A stretch of 64,000 bases of DNA, taken from Theobroma cacao (Eukaryota > Streptophyta > Magnoliopsida > Malvales > Malvaceae). The notes under the pieces are model-generated. The model was not told where the DNA came from. It ran no database searches and saw only the letters and a program-made list of their open reading frames with translations. The DNA is taken from contig NC_030859.1 in NCBI RefSeq assembly GCF_000208745.1, forward strand, positions 2,361,601 to 2,425,600, written 5' to 3'. The first letter of the stretch is position 1; each line of letters starts with the position of its first letter. Position numbers and translations under genes: made by a program. Positions 1 to 11,784 of this stretch are shown here, piece after piece.

Positions 1-1400
1 TGGCTCCTTCATGGGGTGCTGCACATGCAGATGTAGTCCAAGCATAGATAAGGGCGATGTAAAAGCTAAAACGCTTGTTGGTATTATCTTTGACCAAGAA
101 AATATACCGTATACCACTTGGATATTGGAATAGTTTTTGGCATTAGGTTTATTCAGTGAAGATAAGTAAGGAAAAGTTGCATGGAGACTGGGGACAAAAA
201 CCCATTCTTGCCAGCTGCATAAGCCTTAGAAAACTGATATCCAAACAACATCCCTGGTTCTGAGAAGCCCATCTCTCTCAAGAATCGCAACAAAACTTGT
301 CTCTGACATTGGCTTCTTCTTCGTACTCAGCTTACAGACCATCACAGCTACACAACTTTCGTTTCCATCAGTCCCTTTTAGCTTTTCAGCCCAACCCTGA
401 CCACAACAAATTTAATACTAGATGACAAACAGAATAAATAAATGAGAGCAAGAGAGAGAGACAGGCCCCAAAGCTTATTAACATTCCCCATACTTTGGTA
501 ACAATACTTCAAGTATATGCATAAGAGATGAATACTACTATATTCTACAAAAGCAAGCAAAAAAGAGAGGGGTGCAAGTTCAAATTCCCATTTTTTGCCA
601 AAGCAGCAAAATATTCATCCTTAAGCAATAGAAACCAGGAAACTCCAACCATGGAAATTGGACAGCATGATAAACTTACTGTGGTAGTGTCTTGTTGGTG
701 CTGCTAGCTGTCAAAGACCCCACCTTAACAAGAGTCCCCTCTCTAACCAAAACAAGTATCCCCTCTTTTCTTTCCAGATCAGATAAACGAAGAGGTGCAA
801 AAGGAAAACTAGAGTAAATTCAGGGAGAAGGGTCTTTGGAGTTGATATACTGATACCTACCTTTTCCTGTGATCCCTTCAATTATTATGTCTTCCAGAGC
901 CTGTCCACTTAAAGTCACTTTCATACCTGTCCATATCCGCATGATAAAATGATAAAAAAAAAAAAAACTATTTACAGCTTGTTACAACACCCCACATGGG
1001 CATTGATTTTCTGATAGAGGGGCTAGTAAGCTTAATTAAGATATATTTTTATTACATGTGCAAAGATGTTAAACCTTGGTGTACATAGTTCACCATCCCT
1101 TCTCTTGACAGAAATCCTTCTGTCTGCATCAAATGCCCTTCCTTCTGTCCTTGGTACTTTTATTTTGAAGAATGGTGACAGATTATGAAGTTTTAGTGAA
1201 TCAATACCAAATGTACATACAATTATCAAGCCCATCGAGTGTAAGATATTGGGTAATAACTTCTTCTTTGAGCTATCTTGTTTTCAATATCTTCCTCCAC
1301 CCATTCAAAAACAAATGAAACAAAGGGTTGTTTGCAAGGAAAGAATGTTCATCATCAATCAGGCTTGTTCTCTAGTGCCAGCTTTGATGAGTTGCTGAAG
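1..1400. other. Left edge, no confident gene; exon-like fragments on the minus strand
   Basis: I could not build a gene here. On the minus strand, about 790 to 700 reads as an open stretch ending in a good GTAAGT donor near 685, and about 935-860 could be another small exon ending before GTAGGT. A third open stretch is at 1235-1032. None matches a family I recognise and they do not join into one convincing frame. They could be the 3' part of a gene lying outside the window or non-coding sequence. Confidence 0.3.
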
Positions 1401-1625
1401 ATTATTGGACAACAACGTGGATGAATTTGAGGAAGCAAAAGGGTTGTTTAATGAAGCAGCACTAAATTGCCAAGTAGATAGTAAAGACCGGCCAGCTACC
1501 TTTCTTGAATACTTTGTTGGCACCAAGAATAGGAGTGGACCAGTGGGCGCCATTGCTCAAAAAACCAAATTTAGTCAAGCAAAGTTCAATTATAAGGATC
1601 CCTTGATCTCTGCTTCCTGTGGCAG
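1400..1625 (+). other. Exon-like open reading frame of unknown protein
   Basis: A frame of about 73 codons, acidic at the start (DEFEEAKGLF) and ending SASCGR just before a GGCAG|GTACT donor at 1626. An AG lies just upstream at 1398-1399, so it could be an internal exon. The next plausible acceptor (1789-1790) does not keep the frame with the receptor kinase that follows, so I did not attach it to that gene. It may be part of an alternative 5' end, a remnant of another gene, or chance. I do not recognise the sequence. Confidence 0.25.
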
Positions 1626-1811
1626 GTACTAAAATGTTGAGTTCTTGAATCTGGAATTCACTTTTCCATTTCATAATTCCATAATTGAATCATTAATGTA
1701 TTACTTTATAGCATATAGTTTAAGGATCACCTGTTTTTTTTTTTTGTTAAATAGTTGAACTAAAAATTCTCTGGTTTTTCAGCATTGCAGGTTCAATGTT
1801 CAATAGAGAAG

Positions 1812-3777
1812 ATGCCGAAGACTGTAACTATAGTTGGAGGTGCTATGGGGGCACTTGCATTTCTGGCAATGGTAATTGGATTCATTTGGTTCTGCAAGTC
1901 ACAAAATAAGAACTTTTCGAATAGAAACTCTGATACAGGTTCCTCAGATCCCACTGCACGAGGTAAGGTTTCATTTTTTTCTAGCAATTCATGCTTCACT
2001 TCCTTAATCACTACCTTCCTTCATGCTCCAACATTGCAGCCGAGTGGAATAGAGGAGCTGGGCCAAGTTCTGCAGCTGGATTTTCTTTATTCGGAACTCA
2101 GGGAAGAAGGTTCACATTGGAAGAGTTGGAGCAGGCTACCAAACAATTCGATGCAAGTAATCTCATGGGACATGGGAGTTTTGGTTCAGTGTATAAAGGT
2201 TTGCTTCGTGACACTGTAGTAGCTATTAAAAGACGTCAAGGAGCTCCCCAGCAGGAGTTTGTTGCAGAGGTATAACCAAAGTCCCATGAACTGTCAAGCA
2301 TTAGAATTTTGTTCTTACTTCTAAGCCAACAGTAAATGGATGAAGTATGGATCATCAGCTTAACATTTTACATTTTAACAGCTCGAAACTTGTAGGATTT
2401 AGACAGAAAGTTAATATCTATATATGTAAAACAGGCAATTTATTTGTCAGAGATTCAACACCGTAATTTAGTTACTCTTCAAGGCTACTGCCAGGAAAGT
2501 GGATCACAGATGTTGGTCTATGAATATTTACCAAACGGCAGCATATGTAATCACCTATATGGTAATGACTCATTAACAACATTAGTTTTTTTTTTTTTTT
2601 TTATGATCATCAATGAAATGCATCATGTCCATCAATTCTTTGGCAGATTCTAGAATGGAGTCATCAGCTAGATTAGAGTTCAAGCAGAGGCTATCCATAG
2701 CACTGGGGGCGGCTAAAGGTGAATCCAACAGATTTATCTGGCGAGGACATGCTAGACTAACTCAAGAAAGTTTCAAAAATAAAGGGAAATTATGTTTATT
2801 TTGTGCAGGTTTATGTCATTTGCATGGCCTGAAACCTCCATTAGTACACAGGAATTTCAAAACAGCCAATGTCTTGGTTGATGAGAACTTCATAGCTAAG
2901 GTCGCCGATGCTGGGGTCTGGAAACTACTTCAAAGGATTGAGGAAGGAGGCCCATCTTGCACGGCTAGTGTCACTGTTTTTCAAGATCCAGAGTATGAAT
3001 CGATTTCTCTTAAAAATTGCATTAATTTTTTTTTGGTAGCAGAAAAGAATAGCCTTGACCATTTACTCAGTTAATCATGTTAATCAATGTCAGGGCAGAA
3101 GCATCGGGGACCTTCACTGAAATGAGTGATGTTTACAGCTTCGGGGTATTTCTTTTGGAGCTCATAACTGGACAGGAGGCTGTGCATATGGATTCCTTGG
3201 TATCCAACGAAAGTTTAATACAATGGGTATGCTGTAGTTGACTAGCTGTTTAACTATGGACACCAGGAAGTTACAAAATTATGATGCTCCATGGATTTCT
3301 TCTGATGTTTTTCTTCATTAAGTTACAAGCAAAATCTTAATCTTTCAGGTTCATGAATTCGAAAGGGTTGTTTGCTTGTAGCAGAAATGTGCTCTTTTCT
3401 GTCAATACTCACATTGTTTTGCTTACTCTCCCTTCTGCAGACCTTTCACTTCACATGCATAAATCAGTGATAGAGACCAATTAATAATTGAAGTCTGTTT
3501 GTTTTTTGCAACTTTTTTGAAGGTACGATCACGATTGAGTTCAAACAATTTTGTGGACCATCGACTGGTTGGAAGCTTCACCATGGAAGGAATCAGGGAT
3601 ATGATCAGGCTGACATTACAATGCATGACCTTTCCAGCAAACTGCAGGCCCAGAATGGACAAAGTTGTGCTTGTGCTTGAACAGATTCATGAGAAAGAGA
3701 TGGCACTGACAACAGTGATGGGTGAAGGTACTGCTACAATTACTCTAGGCAGTGAGCTGTTTGCTTCTTCAAAATAG
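1812..3777 (+). CDS. Receptor-like protein kinase with degenerate catalytic motifs (probable pseudokinase)
   Basis: Exons 1812-1962, 2040-2269, 2435-2561, 2647-2718, 2809-2992, 3094-3226 and 3523-3777, all with GT-AG borders and continuous frame, give 383 residues. The ATG at 1812 begins MPKTVTIVGG and leads at once into a hydrophobic membrane span (about residues 5-27), then a short juxtamembrane stretch and a kinase domain. The glycine loop (94-104, GHGSFGSVYKG) and ATP lysine (K114 in VAIK) are present. The catalytic loop reads HRN at 207-209 instead of HRD, the metal motif reads DAG at 227-229 instead of DFG, and no APE is seen. Asn214 and the SDVYSFGV subdomain IX motif are kept. There is almost no ectodomain, so this model is either a short membrane-anchored kinase or lacks upstream exons. 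A plasma-membrane signalling role is inferred from the family. Confidence 0.8.
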
Positions 3778-5282
3778 AGAGATTCCTTGGTACATTTGAG
3801 CTAAAAGTTAAGCTTAATAAACTCATCAACAAATTTGTGGGCCTCTTCTGCTTTATTTGTTTTTGGTGTGGCAGGGGATTCATTCAGGGATTGGGATTCC
3901 ATTAAAGTACTGAAATGTAACATCTCACCCAAATGGGTGGTCTGGGGTTTAACGATTGGGGACCATGGGATTTATGTCAATATAAATTGTAAATAAAAAA
4001 AATGAAATGTAACTATGATTTTGATTCTCAAAAAATTAGTGACAATATATGCAGAATATTATGATTTCAGAAAAGAATCGTGAATTTCACATTTTAACTG
4101 TGTATTGAAGTGAGATTAGGTATTTAAATATTTATACCATCTTCAACTTCTAAGAAACTTTGTATGAAACATAATCGTGAACCCTAATTTAAATACTTCA
4201 CAGTTTAGTGTGTATCGTGATACAAACATGTGAATGTAATTTTAGTTAATATATTCTTCAATTCCTTATAATTCTTCAAACAAACAAGTAAGTTAACAAT
4301 TTATAGCCAGTGGACCATCTCAGGTCAGAAAGCAGGGATATGATAACTGTTTTTTTTCAGAGAAGTTAATCTCCTTGGGGATAAACTTTTGGTAGTGACT
4401 AGGAAGAGTGGTACTTGTCTTCACTTTGAAAAGGCTGCACTGCAGCAATGGGTTTTCAGCTGGAAGACAAGAGAAGTTAATATCAGTGCTTGAATGGCCT
4501 TCCCTGTCTCACCATGGTCCATGGCAGACAATTTTCAGTCAAAGCCACTTCACTTTGTACAAAGAAAAATGATGATTATGATTTATGACAAGACCCCTTT
4601 TTTTTTCCCATGTGTGTAAGCATGGGAGCCATGTGCAGAAATGATTCAGATATGATATAAATGGTTGCAATAACATGGCACATGTGATTGAGTGGTGAAT
4701 TTATTGTAAGCTTACATCAATAGGTTAACTTGAATTCTAGGAAAGGGGATTGGGCAAGACATAGTGAAAGAAGGAAAGATGATATGCTTTCCTTCTCAAA
4801 ATAGAGAAGCTTTCATTTTCGATATAATTTATCGTGTTGAGAATAATTTATATAACTTATCGCTTTTTGATTGTTATTATCAAAGTTAGAAATTCGAAAT
4901 TTTTCTAAATTAAGAAATATGATTTTAATTAAAAATTAAAAGTATTGCTAACATGAAAATGGATATAAATTTGATCAAATGCAGATGTTTAATTGATGAT
5001 CTAATCATGTACTTCATTGTTGTAACTGGGTCGGTCTGGCTCTTAATATTATGTGTCCAAATCAGTGGAGTTGACTTTGATTTTTTAGACAAAATATTAA
5101 ATAAATAAAAAAAATAAAGATTTTGATAGTCAAATAAAGGCACGCCACTTTTAATGGTCGCCCTTCTGGAGTTTCATATGCCTAGTCGTCATCATCAAAA
5201 TTTCTCTATCTCTTTCCGACAAGGATGAAGGTTTTCTAGAGGCATGATTTTACCCAAAGTTAATTCAGATTTTAGGTATGCC

Positions 5283-5771
5283 TTTAAATTAAATATATAA
5301 TTTCATGATAAGTGATATTATAATTTATTTAAATCTTCATTAATATATGATTATTTATAAGAGATATTATGATTGAGATAGGATCGAATTAAGATGAATT
5401 TTTTTTTTAATTTATAAAAGAATTAGTGTAATAATGTCACTGATCTAATGAGAAGACTCTTGCTTGTTGTATAAGTAAGAATCTTTTTTTAATTAATAAA
5501 TATATTTTTTAAATTAAAAATATAAATTCATGATAGATATTATTATAATTTATTTAAATTTTTATTAATATATAACTGTTCGTGACAGATGTCCTAATTG
5601 AAATAATATTGTACTAAAGTGGATCTCTTTTCTATTTATGAAATAATAAGTGTAACGAGAGTTTGATAAAATGAAATGAATCATATAAGAAAAGTTATGT
5701 CTATATAAGTAGGAATCTTCTTTTAATTAATAATTTTTGAATTAAAAATATGAATTTATAAAAATTATTCA
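5283..5771. repeat. Diverged AT-rich tandem repeat, about 2.2 copies of about 227 bp
   Basis: The block starting TTAAATTAAATATATAATTT at 5283 recurs at about 5510 and begins again at about 5737. Within each unit the same landmarks follow in order: ATTATAATTTATTTAAAT, ATTAATATAT, then AAGTA(A/G)GAATCTT followed by TTAATTAATAA. No coding capacity. Confidence 0.6.
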
Positions 5772-7073
5772 TATTTATATATGTTTTAAAAAGTTATAAT
5801 AAAAAAGAAAAATCTATTCACTATTGAAGATGCTAAATAAAAGTTAAGGGAATCTATGAATGAATTGCTTCAAATCAAAACTATTTTCTTTTTTTTCTTT
5901 TTGTGGATAAATCACAATTATTTTCGAATAATCATGACTCTTGAATTTATTTAAAGTTGGCTCTTACTAAGAGCGTCGAAGAAACGCAATGACAATTGGA
6001 CTTCAATTTAAAAAAATAAATAAATAATTTTAATATATAAAATGTTAAATATGAATCATAATGTCTATTTTTTAAAATAATTTTGATAATATTTTAAGGA
6101 ACATTAATCAATTGAGGTAAGAATAATATTTTCCCAATTTTTATTTTTATTGTTATTTAAGACTTAAAAACTGGTATGTCCAAATGGAAAAAAAAAGGAG
6201 AAAGGGAAAGTAAAATTAGGTTTGTCTAGAGAAGAAAATACGAGAAAAAAAAGGAAAGAATAAAAAGAGGAAGAGCAGACCAAGATTTTGGTCTTAACAA
6301 GTCTTGAAGCCTACAGTCACCGTGACGTTCACCTTAGTGTTTCAAAATTTTCTCTCCCATTTTCCAGGTTTTTCCCTTTGTTTTCTTCCTCTCCAAACAT
6401 TTCCTTCACTTTAATTTTTCCTTTTTCTTAATTTTAATTTTCTGTATCTTCTAAACACTGATTATCTCTCGAGTTTCACTGGTATATCTACTTCCCCTTT
6501 GTTGATTTTCTTTTTCTTCAATTTGTTTTTTTGCTTTGATCTTTTTTTTTTAAATAAATTTTGTTGGCTTCTGTTTTGGATGAATATGCCATAATCAGTC
6601 AACAGCTTTTTCTTTGAATTGATTTGATCCGTTTGAACTAAGTGTAAAGGCGAGAAATTTACATTGAATTATGCTTTCGGATTTGATTTGGATTATTTTA
6701 AGCTTTACAAGAAGTTTTGATTTTTTCTTGAAAATTTTGTTCATTTAGTTTACATTATTACTGTAATTGTTAAGACAGTCTAATTTCGTTATTGTTTTAT
6801 TCGTTTTTAGCATTGGAGCATTGGTATCCTTCATTTGTATTCATAACCTTGTTGTAGGCTATTTTTATGTCGTAAATCGAAAATTTTTTATGTGTTTCTA
6901 GCATTTGAACTGTCAAAGTTGTCACTTTTGCGAGAACTAGCTTAAGAATATTAGTGAAATTGGATGCATAAATTGAACACTTTTATGCACTTTCCTGCAT
7001 TTGAGCTATCAATGTTGTCAAATTTTCTTACATGTATCCTGTCTAATAATTTGTATATTCTTTAAATAGGTTT

Positions 7074-7118
7074 ATGATAGATAAAATAAGGGCAGATGGT
7101 TTTTTGATTGAGGTCTGA
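7074..7118 (+). promoter_or_regulatory. Upstream ORF in the leader of OGDH gene 1
   Basis: If the leader intron ends at the AG at 7068-7069, the leader exon contains ATG at 7074 followed by 13 more codons and TGA at 7116-7118, before the main ATG at 7181. The second OGDH gene also has a short upstream ORF in the homologous leader. A translational role is inference only. Confidence 0.35.
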
Positions 7119-7180
7119 GCTTGGAGGTATAGGATACTCTTTGGGAATCAGTGGCACATAGATATTGTTGATTGATAGAT

Positions 7181-10100
7181 ATGGGGTGGTTTAGAGCTGG
7201 TTCTAGTGTGGCAAAGCTTGCTATCAGGAGGACTTTGTCTCAGGGTGGATTATATACTGCAAGATCACGTATTGTTCCTTCACAGAATCGTTATTTTCAT
7301 ACCACTGTCTTTAAATCTAAGGCACAGTCTGCACCAGTTCCTCGCCCTGTGCCACTTTCTAAGCTAACTGACAGTTTCTTAGATGGAACCAGTAGTGTGT
7401 ACTTAGAGGAGCTTCAAAGGGCCTGGGAAGCTGACCCAGATAGTGTTGATGAGTCATGGGACAATTTTTTCAGGAATTTTGTGGGTCAGGCTGCCACATC
7501 CCCTGGAATTTCAGGCCAGACAATTCAGGAGAGTATGCGACTGTTATTGCTTGTGAGGGCTTACCAGGTTAATGGTCACATGAAAGCAAAGTTGGATCCC
7601 TTGGGTTTAGAGGAACGAGAAATCCCTGATGATTTGGATCCAGCTCTTTATGGTTTTACTGAAGCTGATCTTGATAGAGAATTCTTTTTAGGTGTGTGGA
7701 GGATGTCTGGATTTTTATCAGAAAACCGGCCAGTGCAAACACTTAGGTCAATTTTGACTAGGCTTGAACAGGCTTACTGTGGAAGCATTGGGTTTGAGTA
7801 CATGAACATTGCGGACCGTGAGAAGTGTAACTGGTTAAGAGACAAGATTGAAACCCCAACTCCGATGCAGTACAATCGTCAGCGTCGTGAAGTCATTCTT
7901 GACAGGCTTATATGGAGTACGCAGTTTGAGAATTTCTTGGCCACTAAGTGGACAACAGCTAAGAGGTTTGGGCTGGAAGGAGGTGAGACTTTGATTCCGG
8001 GAATGAAAGAGATGTTTGACAGGGCTGCAGACCTTGGGGTTGAGAGCATAGTGATTGGAATGCCTCATAGAGGAAGATTGAATGTGCTAGGTAATGTTGT
8101 TCGAAAGCCACTTCGTCAAATATTTAGTGAGTTCAGTGGTGGTACAAAGCCTGTGGATGAAGTAGGGCTTTACACAGGAACTGGTGATGTCAAATATCAC
8201 TTGGGAACTTCTTATGATCGACCTACAAGAGGTGGAAAGAGAATCCATTTGTCTTTAGTTGCAAACCCCAGTCACTTGGAAGCTGTGGACCCAGTTGTTG
8301 TTGGAAAAACTAGAGCAAAGCAGTATTATTCCAATGATGTGGATAGGACCAAGAACATGGCTGTTTTGATTCATGGAGATGGTAGCTTTGCTGGACAGGG
8401 TGTAGTTTATGAAACTCTTCATCTTAGTGCCCTTGCCAACTACACAACTGGTGGGACTATACATATTGTAGTCAACAACCAAGTGGCCTTTACAACTGAT
8501 CCAAGGGCGGGCAGATCTTCACAGTATTGTACTGATGTTGCCAAGGCCTTGAATGCTCCCATTTTTCATGTAAATGGAGATGATGTGGAGGCAGTTGTCC
8601 ATGCTTGTGAGCTTGCAGCAGAATGGCGCCAAACCTTCCATTCAGATGTGGTGGTTGATTTGGTCTGTTATCGTAGATTTGGTCATAATGAGATCGATGA
8701 GCCATCATTCACACAGCCAAAAATGTATAAGGTCCGCCAGCCTAGTTATCTGTTTGGTTATGTATTTTCCTTTTACATATGTTGTAGTTGTTCCTGCATA
8801 TATTATGGTTTTGTATGCTTCTGAGAAGTGAACAAAACTTCTAATATTTAGGTTCTTTTTGCTTCTAACAGATCATTCGGAATCACCCCTCAGCTCTTCA
8901 GATCTACCAAAACAAATTGTTAGAATCTGGGCAGGTGATGAAGGAAGATATTGGTCGGATAAGTGAGAAGGTCAGTAAAATTCTTAATGAAGAATTTTTG
9001 GCCAGCAAAGATTATGTTCCGAAACGAAGGGACTGGCTGTCTGCTTATTGGACGGGATTCAAGTCACCAGAACAACTTTCACGTGTCAGAAATACTGGGT
9101 TGGTTGGCTTTTTTGTCAATTTCAACTTTCATTTTGGGTAGCTGTGATCTGTACTCACTGATGAAACTTTTACATTATGCAGGGTAAAGCCTGAGATATT
9201 GAAGAATGTTGGCAAAGCAATCACAACCCTTCCAGATAATTTTAAGCCTCATAGAGCAGTAAAGAAGGTTTATGACCAACGTGCACAGATGATTGAGACA
9301 GGGGAGGGTCTTGACTGGGCTATAGGGGAAGCACTTGCATTTGCTACCTTGTTAGTGGAAGGTAACCATGTTAGGTTGAGTGGTCAGGATGTTGAAAGGG
9401 GTACATTCAGTCATCGGCATTCTGTGCTACATGATCAGGAAACTGGGGAGCAGTATTGCCCTCTGGACCATGTCATTATCAACCAAAATGAGGAGATGTT
9501 TACTGTCAGCAATAGGTAAACGTTTATGTGTTGAGCTTTTTGTCTTAGTAAAAAAAGGACCTTATTTGTAGAACTCTTGTTATTTTAAGGTTAATTTGGA
9601 GTCTATTTATATGTGTTTGCCAAAGAACTCTTGTCATCTGAGCAAACGTAGCAAATAACATATTTATTGTGTTCTGATTTGTGGCATAACGTATTGAACA
9701 CTGATAAACTTGACTGCACCTCATACTTGGAATGGGCCTTTGATATGGTTCACCGTATGCAATGACTTGTACAGATTCACAGTTTATATCTTTCACTTGT
9801 AAATTGATACTTTTCTGCTTTACGGATGATATCCTTCCTCCTTGTGGAAAGTTATGTCCCTGTCCTAGAATTGTTAGACTGTGCTTGATAATTTTTTGTA
9901 GTATTTATTCTTCTGTTCTTTTTGTTAATTTGGGATTCCTTTCTGAGCAATATGTGTCCTTGACTGCAGTTCTCTTTCAGAGTTTGGTGTGCTCGGATTT
10001 GAATTGGGTTACTCAATGGAAAATCCAAATTCCTTGGTCATGTGGGAAGCACAATTTGGTGACTTTGCTAATGGGGCTCAAGTGATCTTTGATCAGTTTC

Positions 10101-11784
10101 TGAGTAGTGGGGAGTCAAAGTGGCTGCGTCAAACTGGTCTGGTTGTGCTGCTTCCTCATGGTTATGATGGCCAAGGTCCTGAACATTCGAGTGCACGACT
10201 AGAGCGTTATCTTCTGGTATTTCCCATGAAAGGACATTCATTGTTCTTTACATCCTGATTTAGCTTCATCATTCTTGTTGTACTTGCATTCAGGCTATGC
10301 TCCCTCTATACATTAGAAAAAGAAAAAAAAAAGCATCTTGGACTTAATTGCGCATTGATAAGTACATTGTTATAATTTTTGACAGATGAGCGGTGACAAT
10401 CCTTTTGTTATACCTGAAATGGATCCAACTCTTCGTACGCAAATTCAGGAGTGCAATTGGCAGGTGGTTAATGTTACAACACCTGCTAATTATTTCCATG
10501 TTTTGCGGCGTCAGGTAAGTGCAACTAATGGTTATTAATGATGCTTGAGCTTTGAGGCTAGTCTTGCTATTTCCTTTTCTTATTGTTTCTCTTATCCTCT
10601 CTCAGATACACAGGGAATTCCGTAAGCCTCTTATTGTGATGTCCCCTAAAAACTTGCTTCGTCACAAGGACTGCAAATCAAATCTTTCTGAATTTGATGA
10701 TGTCCAAGGCCACCCTGGTTTTGATAAACAAGGAACCAGATTTAAGCGCCTCATAAAGGATCAGAATATGCACTCTGACCTTGAGGAGGGTATCAGACGC
10801 TTGGTACTTTGTTCTGGAAAGGTGTGCTATGCCCTTGGTTTCTCCTTGTTTTCCTCTTTTATCACTTGTAAAAGCAATTTAATTCTGGAATTTAATCTGG
10901 TAGACTGAACCGGACAACTAAGAAATTATAAATTGTGTTATCTTGTTGGGCTTCAAGCTTAGTTTTCTGAGCCACCAAGGAGCTATTCTTTTTTTGTGCT
11001 AGATCTTTTTGGTGGGTTTAATATTTGTGTTGTTTTTGATGCAATAATTCCATGTTCTATCTGCTTTCAGGTTTACTATGAGCTTGATGATGAGAGAAAG
11101 AAGAACAAGGCTACTGATGTTGCTATATGTCGTGTGGAGCAGCTTTGCCCGTTCCCTTATGACCTCATCCAGCGAGAGCTTAAGCGATATCCAAGTATGT
11201 AATACAAACTCAGACTGGAACTTGTTCTTTAGCACTCATGGAAACTAAAATCAGAATTGAAGCATTTTGTAAATTTTTTTCTTGGCTGGAAATATTTTGA
11301 GAATACACTAGGGTAATATTTGCTGATAAAAAGGTTGCTGCTGAATAAATTGCAATGGGTTTTCTACTTTTATTTATTTTGGAGCCTCTTGTCTCTCGTC
11401 TTTTCTTTTTTAGAGAAACTGGATGTGCCAGCTATGGGGGTTTATGCACTGTTAGGTTTAGTAAATTTTCATGTATTTGAGCCTTTTTTTCTTATATTGA
11501 GTCATGATTTCTGATTTTTCTTTTGGGTTCTTTCTTTAGATGCAGAGATTGTTTGGTGCCAAGAAGAACCAATGAACATGGGTGCATTCAGTTACATTGC
11601 ACCTCGTCTCGCCACTTCAATGCAAGCACTGGGTAGAGGAACCTTTGAGGATATCAAGTACGTTGGTCGCGCTCCATCTGCTTCCACTGCCACTGGTTTC
11701 TATGTAGTTCATGTGAAGGAACAAACTGAGCTTGTGCAAAAGGCCATTCAACCTGAACCAATCAAGTTCCATGCCCCTGTCTGA
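7181..11784 (+). CDS. OGDH: 2-oxoglutarate dehydrogenase E1 component, mitochondrial (tandem copy 1)
   Basis: E1 subunit of the 2-oxoglutarate dehydrogenase complex: thiamine-diphosphate-dependent decarboxylation of 2-oxoglutarate and succinyl transfer to E2 lipoate, in the mitochondrial TCA cycle. Exons 7181-8731, 8872-9098, 9183-9515, 9970-10216, 10386-10514, 10606-10821, 11071-11194 and 11540-11784 give 1023 residues, a full-length size. The basic N-terminus ([20 protein letters not shown]) looks like a mitochondrial presequence. The E1 N-terminal region ([18 protein letters not shown]) follows at about 65. Thiamine-diphosphate-domain motifs are [13 protein letters not shown] (293 on), [10 protein letters not shown] (398 on) and [12 protein letters not shown] (430 on). 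The transketolase-like pyrimidine domain has [16 protein letters not shown] at about 655-670, and the C-terminal domain ends in [14 protein letters not shown]. The ATG at 7181 is the first in frame. It sits 1.6 kb upstream of a tandem paralog. Confidence 0.95.

Larger units (their letters stand above)
3778..7180. other. Intergenic region and 5' leader of the first OGDH gene
   Basis: AT-rich DNA with no supported gene. It contains diverged tandem repeats at 5283-5771. From about 6300 it becomes CT-rich, as plant leaders often do. A likely leader intron runs from a GTATAT donor near 6481 to the AG at 7068-7069. Confidence 0.55.

Noticed and set aside
7835..8708. Antisense open frames within OGDH exon 1 (and the same at 13909-14616)
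   Set aside because: They mirror a strongly coding plus strand, lie in the same positions in both paralogs for that reason, and show no features of their own.
11320..11514. Open frame in intron 7 of OGDH copy 1
   Set aside because: It falls within an intron flanked by good GT-AG sites. The paralog has no equivalent, and the exon 7 to exon 8 phase is exact without it.
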